Notes: generated from the sequence alone by a model not told the origin. 64,000 nt of DNA from Agapanthus africanus (GCA_030015575.1 CM057339.1:771110809-771174808); one strand, 5' to 3'. Counted from the stretch's first letter, positions 1 through 11,973 are shown. Program-made: numbers and translations.

Positions 1-2
1 TC

Positions 3-1997
3 TGTTTAGTTTGTGGAGCGGCAGATCACACTGTTAACTCATGTCCGTCGAAGCTTCGTACAAGGGATGATATTCAGAAGCCTCCGCAGAAACCGTTTCA
101 GGGACAGAAGCAGCTGACTCAAGGACCTAATCAGGCTCGAGCTTTTACCTTGACAGCTGAGGAAGCTAAGGCGTCGGGAGAAGTTGTTTCAGGTATTCTA
201 CTCGTTCATGGTTTTCCCGCATTAGCGTTATTTGATTCTGGTGCATCCCATTGTTTTATGTCGTCCAAGTTTATAGCTACACACTCGATTACCTGCACGA
301 CCCTGTCTAGTTTCTGTGACATACACACTGGGAATGGGAAAATCATATCTAGTAGGGAATGTAAAGATTGTACAGTTGTTGTTTGCGGACGGGAACTTTT
401 CGCAGATTTCTTGGTGATTGATACGGGCAGCTATGAAGTCGTCTTGGGAATGGATTTTCTTGGCACTTTCCACGCTCACATTGATTGTAGGGAAAAGAAA
501 GTAATTTTCCAGATTCCCGGACATCCCGAGTTTACCTTCACTGGAGGAAGCAGTTCTGTCGGGCTAGTCGAGTTTAGGGCTAGGCCGACAAATAATATTC
601 TTGCATCAATGGAGGTTGATAAAAGTGAAGAGCCAGTTGTTGTTCGTGATTTTATGGACGTGTTTGAAGATATATCGGGATTACCGCCGAAGCGAGACGT
701 GGAGTTCGCAATTGATCTCATTCCTGGTGCAGCGCCAGTTTCTAAAGCGTATTATCCAATGGCACCAGTGGAGTTGGAAGAAGTCAAGAAACAGGTTGCC
801 GAATTGCTTGAAAATGGTTGGATTCGAAGCAGTAACTCGTCTTGGGGAGCTCCAGTTCTTCTAGTTAAGAAGAAAGATGGCACGAGAAGGATGTGCATCG
901 ACTATCGGGAATTAAACCGGGTGACTATTAAGAATAAGTACCCGATCCCTCGCATTGGCGAACTTTTTGAGCAGCTTAGTGGTGTGAGGGTATTCTCGAA
1001 GCTGGATTTGCGATCCGGATATCATCAGGTCCGAGTGAAAGATGCAGATATTTGCAAGACAACGTTCCGAACTCGGTATGGACATTACGAGTACTTAGTG
1101 ATGCCCTTCGGAGTAACGAATGCACCGGCGATATTCATGGACTTAATGAACCGAATCTTTTCACCATTCTTGGACCAGTTTATTGTGGTGTTCATTATCG
1201 ATATTCTGGTTTACTCGAAGAGTTTTGAAGAGCATGCTGAGCATTTAAAGATCGCACTGCAGACGTTGAGACAGGAGAAGTTGTATGCGAAGATGAGCAA
1301 GTGCGAGTTTTGGTTGGAAGAAGTAAAGTTTTTGGGGCATGTTGTGTCTGGTGATGGAATCACCGTCGATCCCAAAAAAATTGCCGCAGTTCGAGATTGG
1401 CCGATTCTGAAGAGTGTTGCAGAGATAAGAAGTTTCCTTGGAGTAGCCGAGCATTACAGAAGATTTATGGAAAACTTTGCGCGTCTGGCGGAGCCGTTGA
1501 CCAAGCTTACGCGCAAGGAGGTACCTTTTGTGTGGACGGATAGATGTGCGTTAGCTTTTGAGACGTTGAAGCAAAAATTGATAACCGCCCCTATTTTGAC
1601 CGTGCCAGACAATTCCGGAGGATTGGTGATTCACAGCGACGCATCTGGGAAAGGATTGGGATGCGTTTTGATGCAGCATGGGAAGGTTGTGGCATACGCA
1701 TCAAGACAATTGAAGACCCATGAGAAGAATTACCCAACTCATGACTTGGAGCTTGCGGCTGTGATTTTCGCTTTGAAGATTTGGAGACACTACCTTTTGG
1801 GCGAAAGGGTCGAAGTTTTCACGGATCATAAGAGCTTGAAGTATGTGTTCACGCAGAAGGAGCTTAATATGAGGCAGCGTAGATGGTTGGAGCTGATGGC
1901 TGATTACGATCTTGATCTTAAGTACCATCCGGAGAAGGTTAATATCGTACCGGATGCGCTCAGTCGGTTACCAGCAATTCAGATGTTGACTACGTAG
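3..1997 (+). pseudogene. Tekay-1 gag end, protease, reverse transcriptase and RNase H
   Basis: The frame is open from the left edge. A CX2CX4HX4C zinc knuckle comes first (bases 3-44), then a basic linker and an aspartic protease with a DSGASH active site (Asp codon at 234). RT follows, with the [17 protein letters not shown] block near 870 and the LVMPFG block near 1098, and then RNase H with its acidic residues in HSDAS, DLELA, FTDHKS and VPDALS. The catalytic RT box reads FIID (codons 1191-1202) where Tekay-2 and Tekay-3 have FIDD, so one of the two metal-binding aspartates is missing. A TAG at 1995-1997 ends the frame exactly between RNase H and INT; the next codons continue INT in the same frame. 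In life this would process the polyprotein and copy the RNA into DNA in virus-like particles. This copy should be RT-dead. Confidence 0.92.
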
Positions 1998-2540
1998 ATG
2001 GAGCTCGTTGAAGAATTTCGAAGATTTAATTTGGAGGTTGTGCTACCGCATTCTTCGGGACAATTGATCCAGCTGCAAGTGCATTCGTCGTTGATCGAGA
2101 ATATTAAAGCAGCGCAACCGCAGGATCCTAGATTGCGAAAGTTTCGAGAACAGGTTGAAGCCGGACTGCGAACAGATTTACTGATACATGAAGATGATTC
2201 GTTGAGATATGGTAGCCGTTTGTGTGTGCCAAAAGGAGATATTCGCGAAGAGGTTATGAAGGAGGCACACAGTTCAGCTTATTCCGTACATCCAGGAGGC
2301 ACGAAGATGTACCGGGACTTACGACAGCATTTCTGGTGGGAAGGTATGAAACGGGAGATTGCTCGCTTTGTGGAAAAGTGCTTGGTGTGTCAGCAAGTTA
2401 AGGCTGAACATCAAAGGGTTGCTGGTTTGTTGCAACCACTTCCGATTCCTCAGTGGAAGTGGGAACATATAACCATGGATTTCGTGACAGCTCAACCGCG
2501 AAGTCCAAAAAGGCAACAATGCAGTATGGGTGATTGTTGA
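1998..2540 (+). pseudogene. Tekay-1 integrase N-terminal part (zinc-binding domain)
   Basis: This continues the same frame after the TAG at 1995. It holds the linker after RNase H and the integrase HHCC zinc-binding domain: a His in SVHPGGTK (about 2288), a His in RQHFWW and the CLVCQ cysteines near 2380. The catalytic core starts with the first Asp in the TMDFVT block (near 2476). A run of A residues around 2507-2511 carries one extra base relative to Tekay-2, so the frame runs out to a false end at 2540 while the real core continues one frame over from about 2530. HHCC domains bind the LTR ends during integration. The start at 1998 is only the first codon after the stop, not a real initiation site. 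Confidence 0.88.
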
Positions 2541-3492
2541 TCGTTTGACCAAGGCAGCTCATTTTATTCCTTTTCGGGTTGGTCAATCAACAGAAACTTT
2601 GGCGGAGCGGTACATGCAGGAGATTGTAAGATTGCATGGAGTACCGGTGAGCATCGTGTCCGATCGGGACACTCGGTTCTTATCACACTTCTGGAGGAGT
2701 TTACAGGAAAGTTTGGGGACTCGATTGAAGTTTAGCACAGCTTATCATCCTCAAACTGATGGTCAGTCGGAGAGAATGATCCAAACTCTTGAAGATATGT
2801 TGAGAGCATGCATGTTGGACTTCAAGGGTTCATGGGAGGATCATCTATATTTGGTGGAGTTTTCTTATAACAACAGTTTCCAGGCAACTATTCAGATGGC
2901 TCCATTTGAAGCTTTGTATGGTCGCAAATGCCATTCACCTGTTTGTTGGGACGATATCGGTGAACGAAGATTGTTGGGATCAGATTTGGTTGTGCAGACA
3001 GTAGAGAAAGTTAACACTATCAGAAATCATATGAAAGCAGCTCAAGACCGACAGAAGGGTTGGGCAGATACGCCAAGAAGACCTCTAGAGTTCGCCGTGG
3101 GTGATTTGGTATTCTTGAAGATATCACCGACTAGAGGGGTGATTCGTTTTGGAAGTCGAGGAAAGCTCAGTCCTCGATTCGTTGGACCCTTTGAGATCTT
3201 GGAGCGTGTTGGTGAGGTAGCGTATCGTTTGGCGTTGCCGCAATCCTTGGCAAATGTGCACGATGTGTTTCACGTATCTCAACTCCGTAAGTATGTTCGA
3301 GATGAAACGCATGTATTGGATCATTCGGAGCTGACGGTACGAGAAGACTTGACTTTTGAGGAGCGACCGGTTGAAATTGTGGATCGAAGGGAAAATGTTC
3401 TTAAGAACAAGGTTATCCCTCTTGTACTTGTTTCTTTGGGTAATCGCTCGCATGGAGAGTCCACTTGGGAACGAGAAAATGAAATCCGGTAG
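2530..3492 (+). pseudogene. Tekay-1 integrase catalytic core, GPY/F-like region and chromodomain
   Basis: The core continues in the frame shifted by one base. The second catalytic Asp is in VSDRDTRF and the Glu lies after [11 protein letters not shown], completing the DD35E set begun in the previous fragment. The next stretch is the linker typical of plant Ty3 integrases ([10 protein letters not shown]), then the C-terminal [15 protein letters not shown] block. The last 60 or so residues ([12 protein letters not shown] through [10 protein letters not shown]) form a chromodomain of the Tekay type. In chromoviruses that module is known to steer insertion to histone-marked heterochromatin. The frame ends with TAG at 3490-3492. 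Met 2530 is not a natural start; the part is separated from upstream integrase only by the frameshift. Confidence 0.9.
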
Positions 3493-3550
3493 AAGTTTCC
3501 TCATCTTTTCTTGTAGTTGTTTGTCGTCTATCTTTGTATTCTTGGAATTT

Positions 3551-3583
3551 CGAGGACGAAATTCTTTTTGTAGTTGGGTATAA
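3551..3583 (+). promoter_or_regulatory. Tekay-1 region before the LTR with polypurine-tract position
   Basis: A TTTCGAGGACGAAATT block (about 3548-3563) and a TAGTTGGGTATAA segment stand immediately before the LTR. The same two blocks precede the 3' LTR of Tekay-2 (29800-29839) and, on the other strand, Tekay-3 (54614-54655). This is the position of plus-strand DNA priming in LTR retrotransposons. The purine run is short and mixed, so the exact primer is inferred from its place. Confidence 0.6.
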
Positions 3584-6500
3584 TATAACAACCGAGCCCA
3601 AAGCTACTAGTTTCTGTTACCGTATGAATGGTGTATGGTATTTATTTCATTGATCCTACTTGACTGTTGCTAGTTATAAATTTTACCCCGTCAATTCAAT
3701 TCTGCACCTAACAATTTAAGGCATCTAAAATAAAATTAAAAATACTTGTCTAGCCTGCTCGACACCCCTAACCCTGTGGTAGCGTTCTTGCATCGTGTCC
3801 TCGTCCCGTTCAGTGAAACGGACGTGTTTGGACGGCTACGCGCTCGTACGTGTGTCCGTTTTGGGGTTACGCTTTTGATCATAAAATACTTCATTTTAAA
3901 TTTTGGATCCCGCCTATAATTTTCTTATTTCAATTTCAAATTTTTGGACCCGACCCGGGTTCAATTTGAAAATATTTTGCATTTGCGCCAAATCCAAATT
4001 TCTAATTTATTTAATACCGTCGAATATAATTTAAACCCTAGATAGTATTTTTCCAATCATCTTAAAATCTTTTAAAAAGTTTTCCTAACTGTACCCCCCA
4101 CAAATCTTTTCTTTCTTTCCTTAATTTTGGCCACGAGCCAATCAGAGTTCACATTAACCCCGGGGGCCCCACCGTCTCTTTTCTCTCTTCTTCTCTTTTT
4201 CTCCTTCTCTCTCTCCTCCGCAGTCTCTCTCTCTCTCGCTTTCTCCTTCTCTTTCTCTCTCTTCTCTCTTTCTCTCTCTGCGAATAAGACCAAAACCATC
4301 TCTCCTTACTGTTCCTCTCGCTCTCTCTCTCCTCTCGCGAATTTCCTCTCTCCTCTCACAAATCTCTCTCTCTCTCCCCGTCTCTCTCTCCCCCCTATAT
4401 TTATATATTCTCCTTCCTCAACTTCTTTTTCCAGAGAACCCACCTTCGCAAAACCCTAGCCGCCTCGTCCTCCCTCGCCTTTGCCCCAACGTCGACGCCA
4501 CCATCGCCAACCTCGTCGCCTCCTCGCCCTCGTCGCTTCCACCTCATCTCCTTCCTCCTTCCTCTTCTCCGATCGCCTGCACTCACGCCGAACACCCCTG
4601 CACCCCTGCACCTTGCACATCACCGGAATTGTTGCCATCGGCGACTCGTCCTGGGGTCCCTGACATCGTGCACAACTCCGGTAAGCGCTTCTTCTCCCCC
4701 TCTTTCCTCTCTTCTACTTCTTCCCATATTGTTTTCTTCTGTTAATAGTTTTGGCTGTGCAGCCTCGGGTGATCGTCGGAGTTCCGCCGACCGCATCACG
4801 GTTGGTCGTACTTCCACCAAAACACTCCTCTGCAAAACCAGTACACCCTTGTACCCTCATTCCTCATCCATTCCTTGCTTGCTTGCTTTTCTTTTTGTGT
4901 TAAATCATTGCTTTTTCTTGTTCACTGTTTTTGTGTTGGCCGGAATCCGACCATGCCGGCGACGTGTCCCGACGATTCAGCGAGGTATTCTGACCTGTGT
5001 GGTTCTACTGTTTGTCGTTCGTACTTATTCCGTGAACCGTGCGCGTCGTGAGATTTTCCCGCCGACGTGTAACGTTCCGCTTTCCCGATTCACGACCCGT
5101 CGAGGAAAGTGAAACTTGCTACATGCTATTTTAAACTATTCATATGCTAAATTAATTATTTCCTGTTAAATCCCTAATTAGAATTGATAGAAGTAGATTT
5201 CAAGATTAACCATATAAAGTGCCGTTACACATCTTTATAATTCCGGACTTAGAAGCTTAATCTTGCACCTGATTAGTCATAACTAACAATCACCTGTACA
5301 TGATAGATCACATTGTTTATTGCCATGATCCCCTTTATCCAGTTTAGCCTATCAGACATCCATGTGCAACTAAAACCGGTCTAATTACAACTGCATCCAT
5401 TAAAAAGATTATACATGTCGTCGCATCCAGATTTATTAACATGTTTTTCTGCATTCATATCTATTATACTGTATTCACATAATGCTGACACTGTCTGTTA
5501 AACACCACTGATAACTGTACAGCTAGTTAATTGAATCTGCGTATTGCTTAATTCATTGCTTAGATCATGTTGTTGATAACCATGCTTGATTATGCAACTG
5601 ATTATGAGCACACCTATGATATCGTTTACATCTTGACATGACTTGCTACATACATATTGATTGACCCGTCATGGTACCGTATACTACTTGACTTGACCTG
5701 ATGTACCATGACCTGACCCGTTACCTGATCTTGTGTCTAATGCCAACAAACCTGACATGTAGTCCTCACGGACCGTTCCTGTTGTCTATCCAGACAAACC
5801 TGCTTACCCGATCCTGTGTTGGCATTAGTTCTTGATTACTGAATACCTGACTTGACGTACACATATAACTTGGGGGTATGGGGAAATCAAAGGTGAAACC
5901 TGACTTGTAACTCAACAGTTCGCTACTTGTTCTGATCAGTTTTAGAGGCTAGGCCAGCCTTGGGATGATGCTGCTGACATCATTCATCTGTACACATTCC
6001 TGTTTTTGTGCCTAGCGGCATGTCTCGGTTTCAGCCCGAGAATCTGGACCGTGGTCCCGGGTATGCACGGGATACTATTGAGTTACATCGATAATTCATC
6101 AATTTGATTTCAAAGTCTTTAGAACAGAAAACCTGATAGAACAGTTTAGTTTACTCAATGCACACTACCCTACACTGCCTTGACTTACATTACTGTTACA
6201 CCTGCTTTTCATTCATATTTATATTGCATTGCCTGTTACCCTATTTATATTTTATTACTTGATGACATGACGCGCTGACGTCTGGGTTTTGCATGGCCCA
6301 GATTCCGTACCTTTGCTGCAGTCCGAGCAGGAGTACTTCAGCCAGCAGGCTGAGCTGTGAGTTTCAGTAGTAGCTAGTTCAGTGATTTTCTGCAGTTTAT
6401 TCTTGATGTGAGCCCGCATTATGGGACATACATTCCAGTTATTGTGTATTGGATCTTTTGCTTCCGCACCTTTATTATTCTTGACTCATGTTATTTGGTT

Positions 6501-6648
6501 CATGGACATGTTTTAGATAGTTTTATTTTTGTTCTTGATATATCTACAGCCGTAATGTGACTGTAGATGGATACTTCCTACCCACAGGTAGCATGGTTGG
6601 CTATGTCACGTGCCCATTTTAGCGTACTTTGGGAAGCGGGGCGTGACA
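3584..6648 (+). repeat. 3' LTR of Tekay-1
   Basis: It runs from TATAACAACC, where the canonical TG has become TA, to GCGTGACA. The last 100 bases, including GCCGTAATGTGACTGTAG and AAGCGGGGCGTGACA, match the ends of the Tekay-2 LTRs and, inverted, of Tekay-3 and Tekay-4. It holds a long CT-rich tract (4160-4395), a TATA-like box directly after it and no credible gene. Length is 3065 bp. The open frames at 4127-4459 and 4729-5112 are low-complexity translations of the CT- and CG-rich part. Confidence 0.88.
4396..4409 (+). promoter_or_regulatory. TATA-like box in Tekay-1 LTR
   Basis: TATATTTATATATT follows about 230 bases of CT-rich sequence and precedes a CT-rich leader. That is the usual layout of a plant LTR promoter at the U3/R boundary. 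No transcript evidence is available from sequence alone. Confidence 0.5.
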
Positions 6649-6885
6649 CTTCTTCTGTTGCTGAGAACCAAATAGGCGCTTCATCTGTACGCCACCTCTT
6701 CGTCTAATAGGGATTCCCTTACGATTGGGGCCTCCCGCTGGTGTTCGAGCCGTTTGCCTTCTTGGTCCTTCAGGTAAGAGGTCGTTTGTTCGCTCCTGGG
6801 CTTCCTTTAAGCCTTGTAGTACACTCAAAATCTCGACGGTCTGATTCTGAAGAGTGGAGGAGGACGGAGAGTTGTTGGAAGTCAT
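6649..6885 (-). pseudogene. Tekay-4 gag N-terminus fused by deletion to the pre-zinc-knuckle segment
   Basis: The start codon is at 6885. The first 50 or so residues match the Tekay-3 gag N-terminus: MTS, a Ser-rich stretch, then an LxxLxEAQER helix followed by LL and EG. Immediately after a Gly-Gly, the frame jumps to a basic segment (IPIRRRGGVQMKRLFG) that aligns to the Tekay-3 segment just before its zinc knuckles (IPVHKPGTTQMKRPFV). About 200 capsid residues are therefore absent, and the coding is cut at 6649 by the Tekay-1 insertion. Gag forms the particle that packages the RNA; this product could not. The fusion could be an internal deletion or a template switch during reverse transcription. 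Confidence 0.75.
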
Positions 6886-7238
6886 AGTCCTGAAACAACA
6901 AATTTGAGGACGGTATAAGGTACAAGATATAAGAATTCGAATAAGATATAGAATGGACAATGAAACAAGTGGAAGTCAAATGTAGAACTCCAAGTCACTC
7001 AAACAGAGTAAAGTATTGTAACTATGCTGCAGTTCATAATTACAAGCATAAAACTCTACTAAATCACCCAAAACTCTAGCAGATGGATCAAAATATGCAG
7101 CAGAACGCACTATATGAATCAAGATCAAAGATAACAAGTTTACAATCTAGATCGAAAAGGTGGCTTAGATTGTTAAGCTCTAGTCGAAAACTACAATCTT
7201 AAACCAACCCAAACCTGGCTCTGATACCAACAAAATCA
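6886..7238 (-). other. Tekay-4 5' leader between PBS and gag
   Basis: Non-coding leader on the minus strand. A block around 7010-7045 (tAACTATGCTGCAGTTCATA on plus) matches, inverted, the leader of Tekay-2 around 26240-26270, showing shared ancestry of the untranslated leader. No start codon context upstream of 6885 looks better than the one chosen. Confidence 0.65.
7217..7229 (-). promoter_or_regulatory. Primer binding site, initiator-Met tRNA type (Tekay-4)
   Basis: The minus strand reads TGGTATCAGAGCC. This is the complement of the 3' end of plant initiator-methionine tRNA, the standard primer of Tekay and many other plant LTR elements. It lies nine bases from the LTR edge at 7239. Confidence 0.9.
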
Positions 7239-9469
7239 TGTCACGCCCCGCTTCCCAAAATACGGAATACAAGCGGTGACAAGGCCAGCCATGCTCCTAC
7301 GGTCAAGGAAATATCCTGCCGTAGTCACACTTCGGCTTGTAGCTTTACGTGGTAATCAGTAATTAATGCACAGGTAATGAGAAATGCAGTCACTAATTTA
7401 TCAAAAGGATATAAGATATACCAGATAGAGATCAATAAAAAGATAGCGCTGGCGTCGCTGATCTAGACGTCTGCAATTTCTTCGAGTTACGTCAGGTCCT
7501 GATCCAAGCTAAGTCCACTTCTCACTCTGAGCATGCATACTCAGGTCGTCAGAGCGACACAATAGAAATATATATAATTGAAAAAGTAAACACATGCAAT
7601 GATGATGAACATGAAACAGTAAACATGGGGTGATGACATGAGCATGAAGTAACCAGTGTTGGTAAACAGTAAAGCAGGTATATCGAATCAGTATCAATGC
7701 ATGTACATGTCACTAAACCTATCAGTCTCTAAGTCTCACTATCGAGGTCACTAAACCTATCGTCAGTCTAAGTATGAGTGTCAACCATGCAGGAGTATTC
7801 CCAACCCAAGGGTAGGGCCCCAGGGGCAAGGAAACACGTGCCCGAATCACGCACGATAATAATCAGTAACACCATCCATACAACTCCCAAAATCACGGTA
7901 TATGCCGGCAATGGGACTCCCGAGATTCCGTTGAACTCACAATTAAACTACCCCACACCCCGTGGTCTACATCAAATACCAACCATGAATCCAAACACTA
8001 GTCGGTCCATGACAAGTCTACGCGAGAACTGGAGACAGGATCTCTATCAAGCATGTCTCGACTGGTACCCAAGATAAATGGACAGTGTTTGACGCCTTAC
8101 CTATGACACAAATATAATTGCTCCATAACCGTCTTATTTCAGTTATATTTACACTTATATATGTCCCATAGACGTCGACAATGCAATAAATTAACTGGGT
8201 CCGCCGATTGTATACAAGTACGTATCACTTTCACTATTCAATCACACTTTAACACTAACGTTCTTGCCACAATCCAATCACTGACATCTATCACTGGGTA
8301 ATGTACACGATCACTAAGTTATCAATACTCCATGATCACTATTCAATGAGGATATAACTGCTACATGATATGATGAGAATGCAAGTAATTATAATGCGAA
8401 TAAAACAAAGCAGCCAGTGTCATACCACTTGAAAAATTTACTATAAATTATACGTGCAGAATTAAGCAAAACAATGTAAAAGGGGTAAGCATTATGTTTA
8501 ATTATCTACCCATTACAATTGTTTTCGCGTCAATCGGGTTTCAGGTTGGCTAGTTATGGCCATTTCATTTTAAGTGTTTACTGCTGGAAATCCAATTTAT
8601 GAACTGGAAGTCCGTTTCGTAACACGTTTTACTCCCAGTTGGGAGCATAATTAGGTGACGCTACAGTTGGATAATATTTAGGTTTAACAGTTAGGTTTCC
8701 AACACATCATATAGATTGATAACATCCACTGTGTGCTGGGAGATATGTTTAGTTAGATATCATAGTGTACAAACTGTCACTGCAGAAAATTGCAGCATGC
8801 CTAGGTACGTTAAAATGCAAATTAAATATCAAATGACGGTGAAACCGCAAGGGATTAGATTCAGGTGTTAGCTAACTAAATTATCTACACGACCATATAG
8901 GTCTCCACGCATTTTCCGTTTAAAATAAAGGTATACAGGTGTTCTAAAGCCAGGTATCTAAAACTAAACACCGCCTCGGACTGCAGTTCAGGGCCGTGAA
9001 TCGCCTCAGGATTCATTGTCATAACTTATCAAAATGCAAGATTGGACTATGGGGTACTGTAGGTTTATCTGTTTTCTTCGATATGAGTCATAGAACTCTA
9101 AGGTCCGATATATAAATAATTTATTATGATTTTATCCGTTCAGCTCGTCCGAGAAAAACCAGCCTCCACAAGGGTTATTGGGTTGTCGTTTTAGAGGGGT
9201 TAACCAACTTTATCTTACAGTCAAATTTAAGTACGGTGTTCATTAACAATGTAGGGTTCCATTGATCATGAGTTCCTCCATATTAAAATATGGTTTTGAT
9301 CTAAGGTATCACGCTGATCGATCTCGATTGTGCCTATTGGTGTATATAGTTTAATTAAACATTTATTTTGGTTTGTAAAAATAGTAGCATGTAAGCAAGT
9401 AAGGAATTCACTTACCTTTGGTCGTTTGATATAGAAGCGACGCCACTACAGAGTTTGTCTCGACACACG

Positions 9470-9763
9470 AGACGGCGCGATAATGGACACGGGCGCGTGG
9501 CGCGAGCGTGATACGCGGTGATCCGGTACTGGACGCGGTGGCGGCACGGGCGTGATATGGCAGTGGGCGTGGTCCTGGCTCGTTGCGTGGCATGACGCGA
9601 CACGGCACCGAGCACGGTCCTGACTCGGTGCATGGTGCGGGAGCGGCACGGCACATGCACTAGATCGGGCATGATGTGGCATGGGGGCTGGCACGACGTG
9701 GCACGGGGAGTGTGTACGGGACGCGACATGTCTGGGTACACGGTGACACGGAGGCGGGCACAG
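9470..9763. repeat. GC-rich degenerate minisatellite in Tekay-4 LTR
   Basis: Variants of GTGGCACGG, GCGTGATATGG and GACACGGGCG recur at irregular spacing of about 10-25 bases, and the pattern resumes across the copia insertion at 20142-20240. The long overlapping minus-strand frames here (His/Arg/Pro-rich) are translations of the repeat and are not genes. Confidence 0.7.
9759..9763. repeat. Left target-site duplication of copia element (CACAG)
   Basis: CACAG directly before the LTR at 9764 is repeated exactly at 20137-20141 directly after the other LTR. Confidence 0.92.
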
Positions 9764-11973
9764 TGTAGGGTTCCTAGGCACTCTAGTGAGGTATCACATG
9801 GCATCAACCATGCCAATTTCAAAAATTATAGGTGCCGAGAAACCCGACTACGGATCGTTGGCTAGATTTCTAGGCGAAAAAGCTAACTAGTTAACACTTA
9901 ACTACAAGTACGGAAATACAACCTTTGTAGATCCGGTTCTCCACCTCCATGGCTCCGTGATGAAGTCCTCTCCGCTGTCCAAATCAAAATCCGGGCTCTA
10001 GTGTCGGCTTCATCGGAGAAATGGGCGAGCTAGGTCGTCGATGTCCATGCCGAAGATGATCTACGTCGGGGCATCGCTAGATCAAGCTCCAACTTCACCA
10101 AGTCCAAAAACTTGTGAAGAGAACACACTCTACTACTTGGCAAGAGGTAGAGGATGAAGAAATAGAAAGTGGGTAGACTTTAGAATTGGATTTCTCACTC
10201 ATTTCCATCAATCACCATTGATGGAGCTTGCTTTCTTCACTTGAAGAAAAATGAAGAAGAAGAAGAAGAATATTATGATAAGTTATTCAAAATAAAAAGT
10301 AAATGAATACTTATCATAACATAACCCTAGTTAAGTGTAGAGAATAGACCATGGTTTGTTTAAATGGTTAGGGTTAAGAATGAAGACAAGAAGGGTGACT
10401 AAGTCAAAGCTTCATGAATCTTTAACAAACAAACAAACAAAGCCACCATTCTTTCTTTATCTTTTCCAAAACAAATAAATAAATAAACAAATGAATAAGA
10501 TAATCAAAACCCTAATCATTAAGTAAACCATGGTTTAATCTTTATACTTAACCAAGTTAACATGTATCATCAAACATGATACAATCATGTGCACAAAAGT
10601 ATATCACATATACAACTTGCACAATTCAAGTGAGAAAATCCATTTAAAGTGAACCAATACTAGTTAATGCAAAGTAATATATCAAATATATCATTATACA
10701 TTAAATCATTAAATCAACACTTGATTTAACGATCCGGTCATATCGCATATAACCGACTAGTATCATTAGAAACAACTTATCGAGTCAACAGTTGATCCGA
10801 TAACCCGGCTATATCGCATATAACCGATCAATGTCACATCGCGAGAATCGAATATAGTATCACATACTGGTATTATTCTCGGTCCCGCACATATCTCATA
10901 TGCGCTCCTATTTCGTTTCTCTTGAGCCAGGAAACCTCTGTGTAGGACTCTAAAGACTCGTCAATACACCGGCAGCAGATGATGATCATATCAAACATCC
11001 ACAAGCCGCAAGCGGTCTGCTAAACGTAACGGCCACCCGGGTATTGAGCGATCAGAAGATCGACGAGCAAGCTCGCTCACACTCCTGTGAATCCAACCAG
11101 TAACACTACCGTACAGTCCGGTCTGATCGTCTGATATGTCGCATATCTTGCCTAGGGGTGGTAAACGTCAGACCCCAATAGCTCGATAAGTCGTGTCGAT
11201 ATGAGGTCTATAACAATTCGAGAAGCTACTGGTAACACTTACCAGTATATCTCAGCAACCCTGGCCAGGGATTTCCTGTTATAGCCAATCGAACACAGCG
11301 CAACATCAACTCCCTATACCGGGAGAGACGAATCCCCTCCTATCGCTCATTGCCTCCATGTGACTCGGGACTGTACCCAAAAACCACCGTTTTGCACGCC
11401 CTCTTGGACGTGGTAAGATGGAAATCAAAGCACAGTGGGAACCACACAAGACTCTATGACGATCTCGGGTCAACAGACTACTCTGTACCACTGTCACCAG
11501 AGAACTGCCATCTGACGTGAGGTATAATACCATCTGGGAGTTCTCGGCGAGTCCGTACAGTGTACCCAGTCTCTACTGAGCACCCGTATATCATCTCCGA
11601 TGTCAAACACCAATGGATATGGGATCATCCATCGCCCATCTGTATGGGTCGAGAAGGTACACGCTAGTCTACTCTGGTATATCGATGCCCTATCTCGATA
11701 CGCCCACGACTAGGGACTTTGAAGGATGTACTTATGGACTACCATGTCCCCACTAGTATGATCCGCATCATAGTCCAGGTAGTCAAGTACACATCCTAAG
11801 GGCTTTACCAACATGTAACAGAGAGACAATCAGTGTACACGTTAAGGTAAAGGGTAACCAGATAGCATACTATCATGTCGAGCAAGAAAGTCCTCCCTAT
11901 ATATGTCCCAGCATCCACTACAATATACATCCTATGTACAGTAATGGCCTCTAGGGCATACATATAACTAACA
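9764..11973 (-). repeat. 3' LTR of the copia element (copy A)
   Basis: On the plus strand it runs from TGTAGGGTTCCTAGG to ATAACTAACA, 2210 bp. It matches copy B (17926-20136) almost throughout. More diverged relatives are the solo LTR at 33529-35717, LTR D (51107 onward) and, inverted, LTR E (49627-51106). The frame at 11306-11533 recurs in the other copy only because the LTRs are duplicates. Confidence 0.93.

Larger units (their letters stand above)
1..6648 (+). mobile_element. Tekay-1: Ty3/gypsy chromovirus, left part outside window
   Basis: This is the right portion of a Ty3/gypsy LTR retrotransposon in domain order zinc knuckle, PR, RT, RNase H, INT, chromodomain, polypurine tract and 3' LTR. 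PR before RT, INT after RNase H and a C-terminal chromodomain place it among chromoviruses. The protein and the region before the LTR look like the Tekay/Del lineage. The 3' LTR ends at 6648, where the sequence switches abruptly to the gag of an opposite-strand element, so Tekay-1 inserted into that gag. The 5' LTR, PBS, most of gag and the left target duplication lie left of the window; the right 5-bp flank is CTTCT (6649-6653). Coding is broken by an in-frame stop at 1995 and a +1 frameshift near 2510, so this copy is not autonomous. Confidence 0.93.
7239..9763 (-). repeat. 5' LTR of Tekay-4, part next to the PBS
   Basis: It starts at TGTCACGCCCCGCTTCCC and is similar over its first 150 bases to both LTRs of Tekay-3. 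The copia element breaks it at 9764. The last 5 bases, CACAG (9759-9763), are the left copy of the copia target duplication. The 9470-9763 part is a GC-rich degenerate repeat. Adding the far piece gives an LTR of about 4.2 kb, longer than the 3.0-3.2 kb LTRs of Tekay-1, -2 and -3. The open frame 7778-8077 is antisense to the element and is not supported as a gene. Confidence 0.85.

Noticed and set aside
4127-4459. 110-codon Ser/Leu/Phe-rich frame
   Set aside because: It is the translation of a CT microsatellite in the Tekay-1 LTR promoter.
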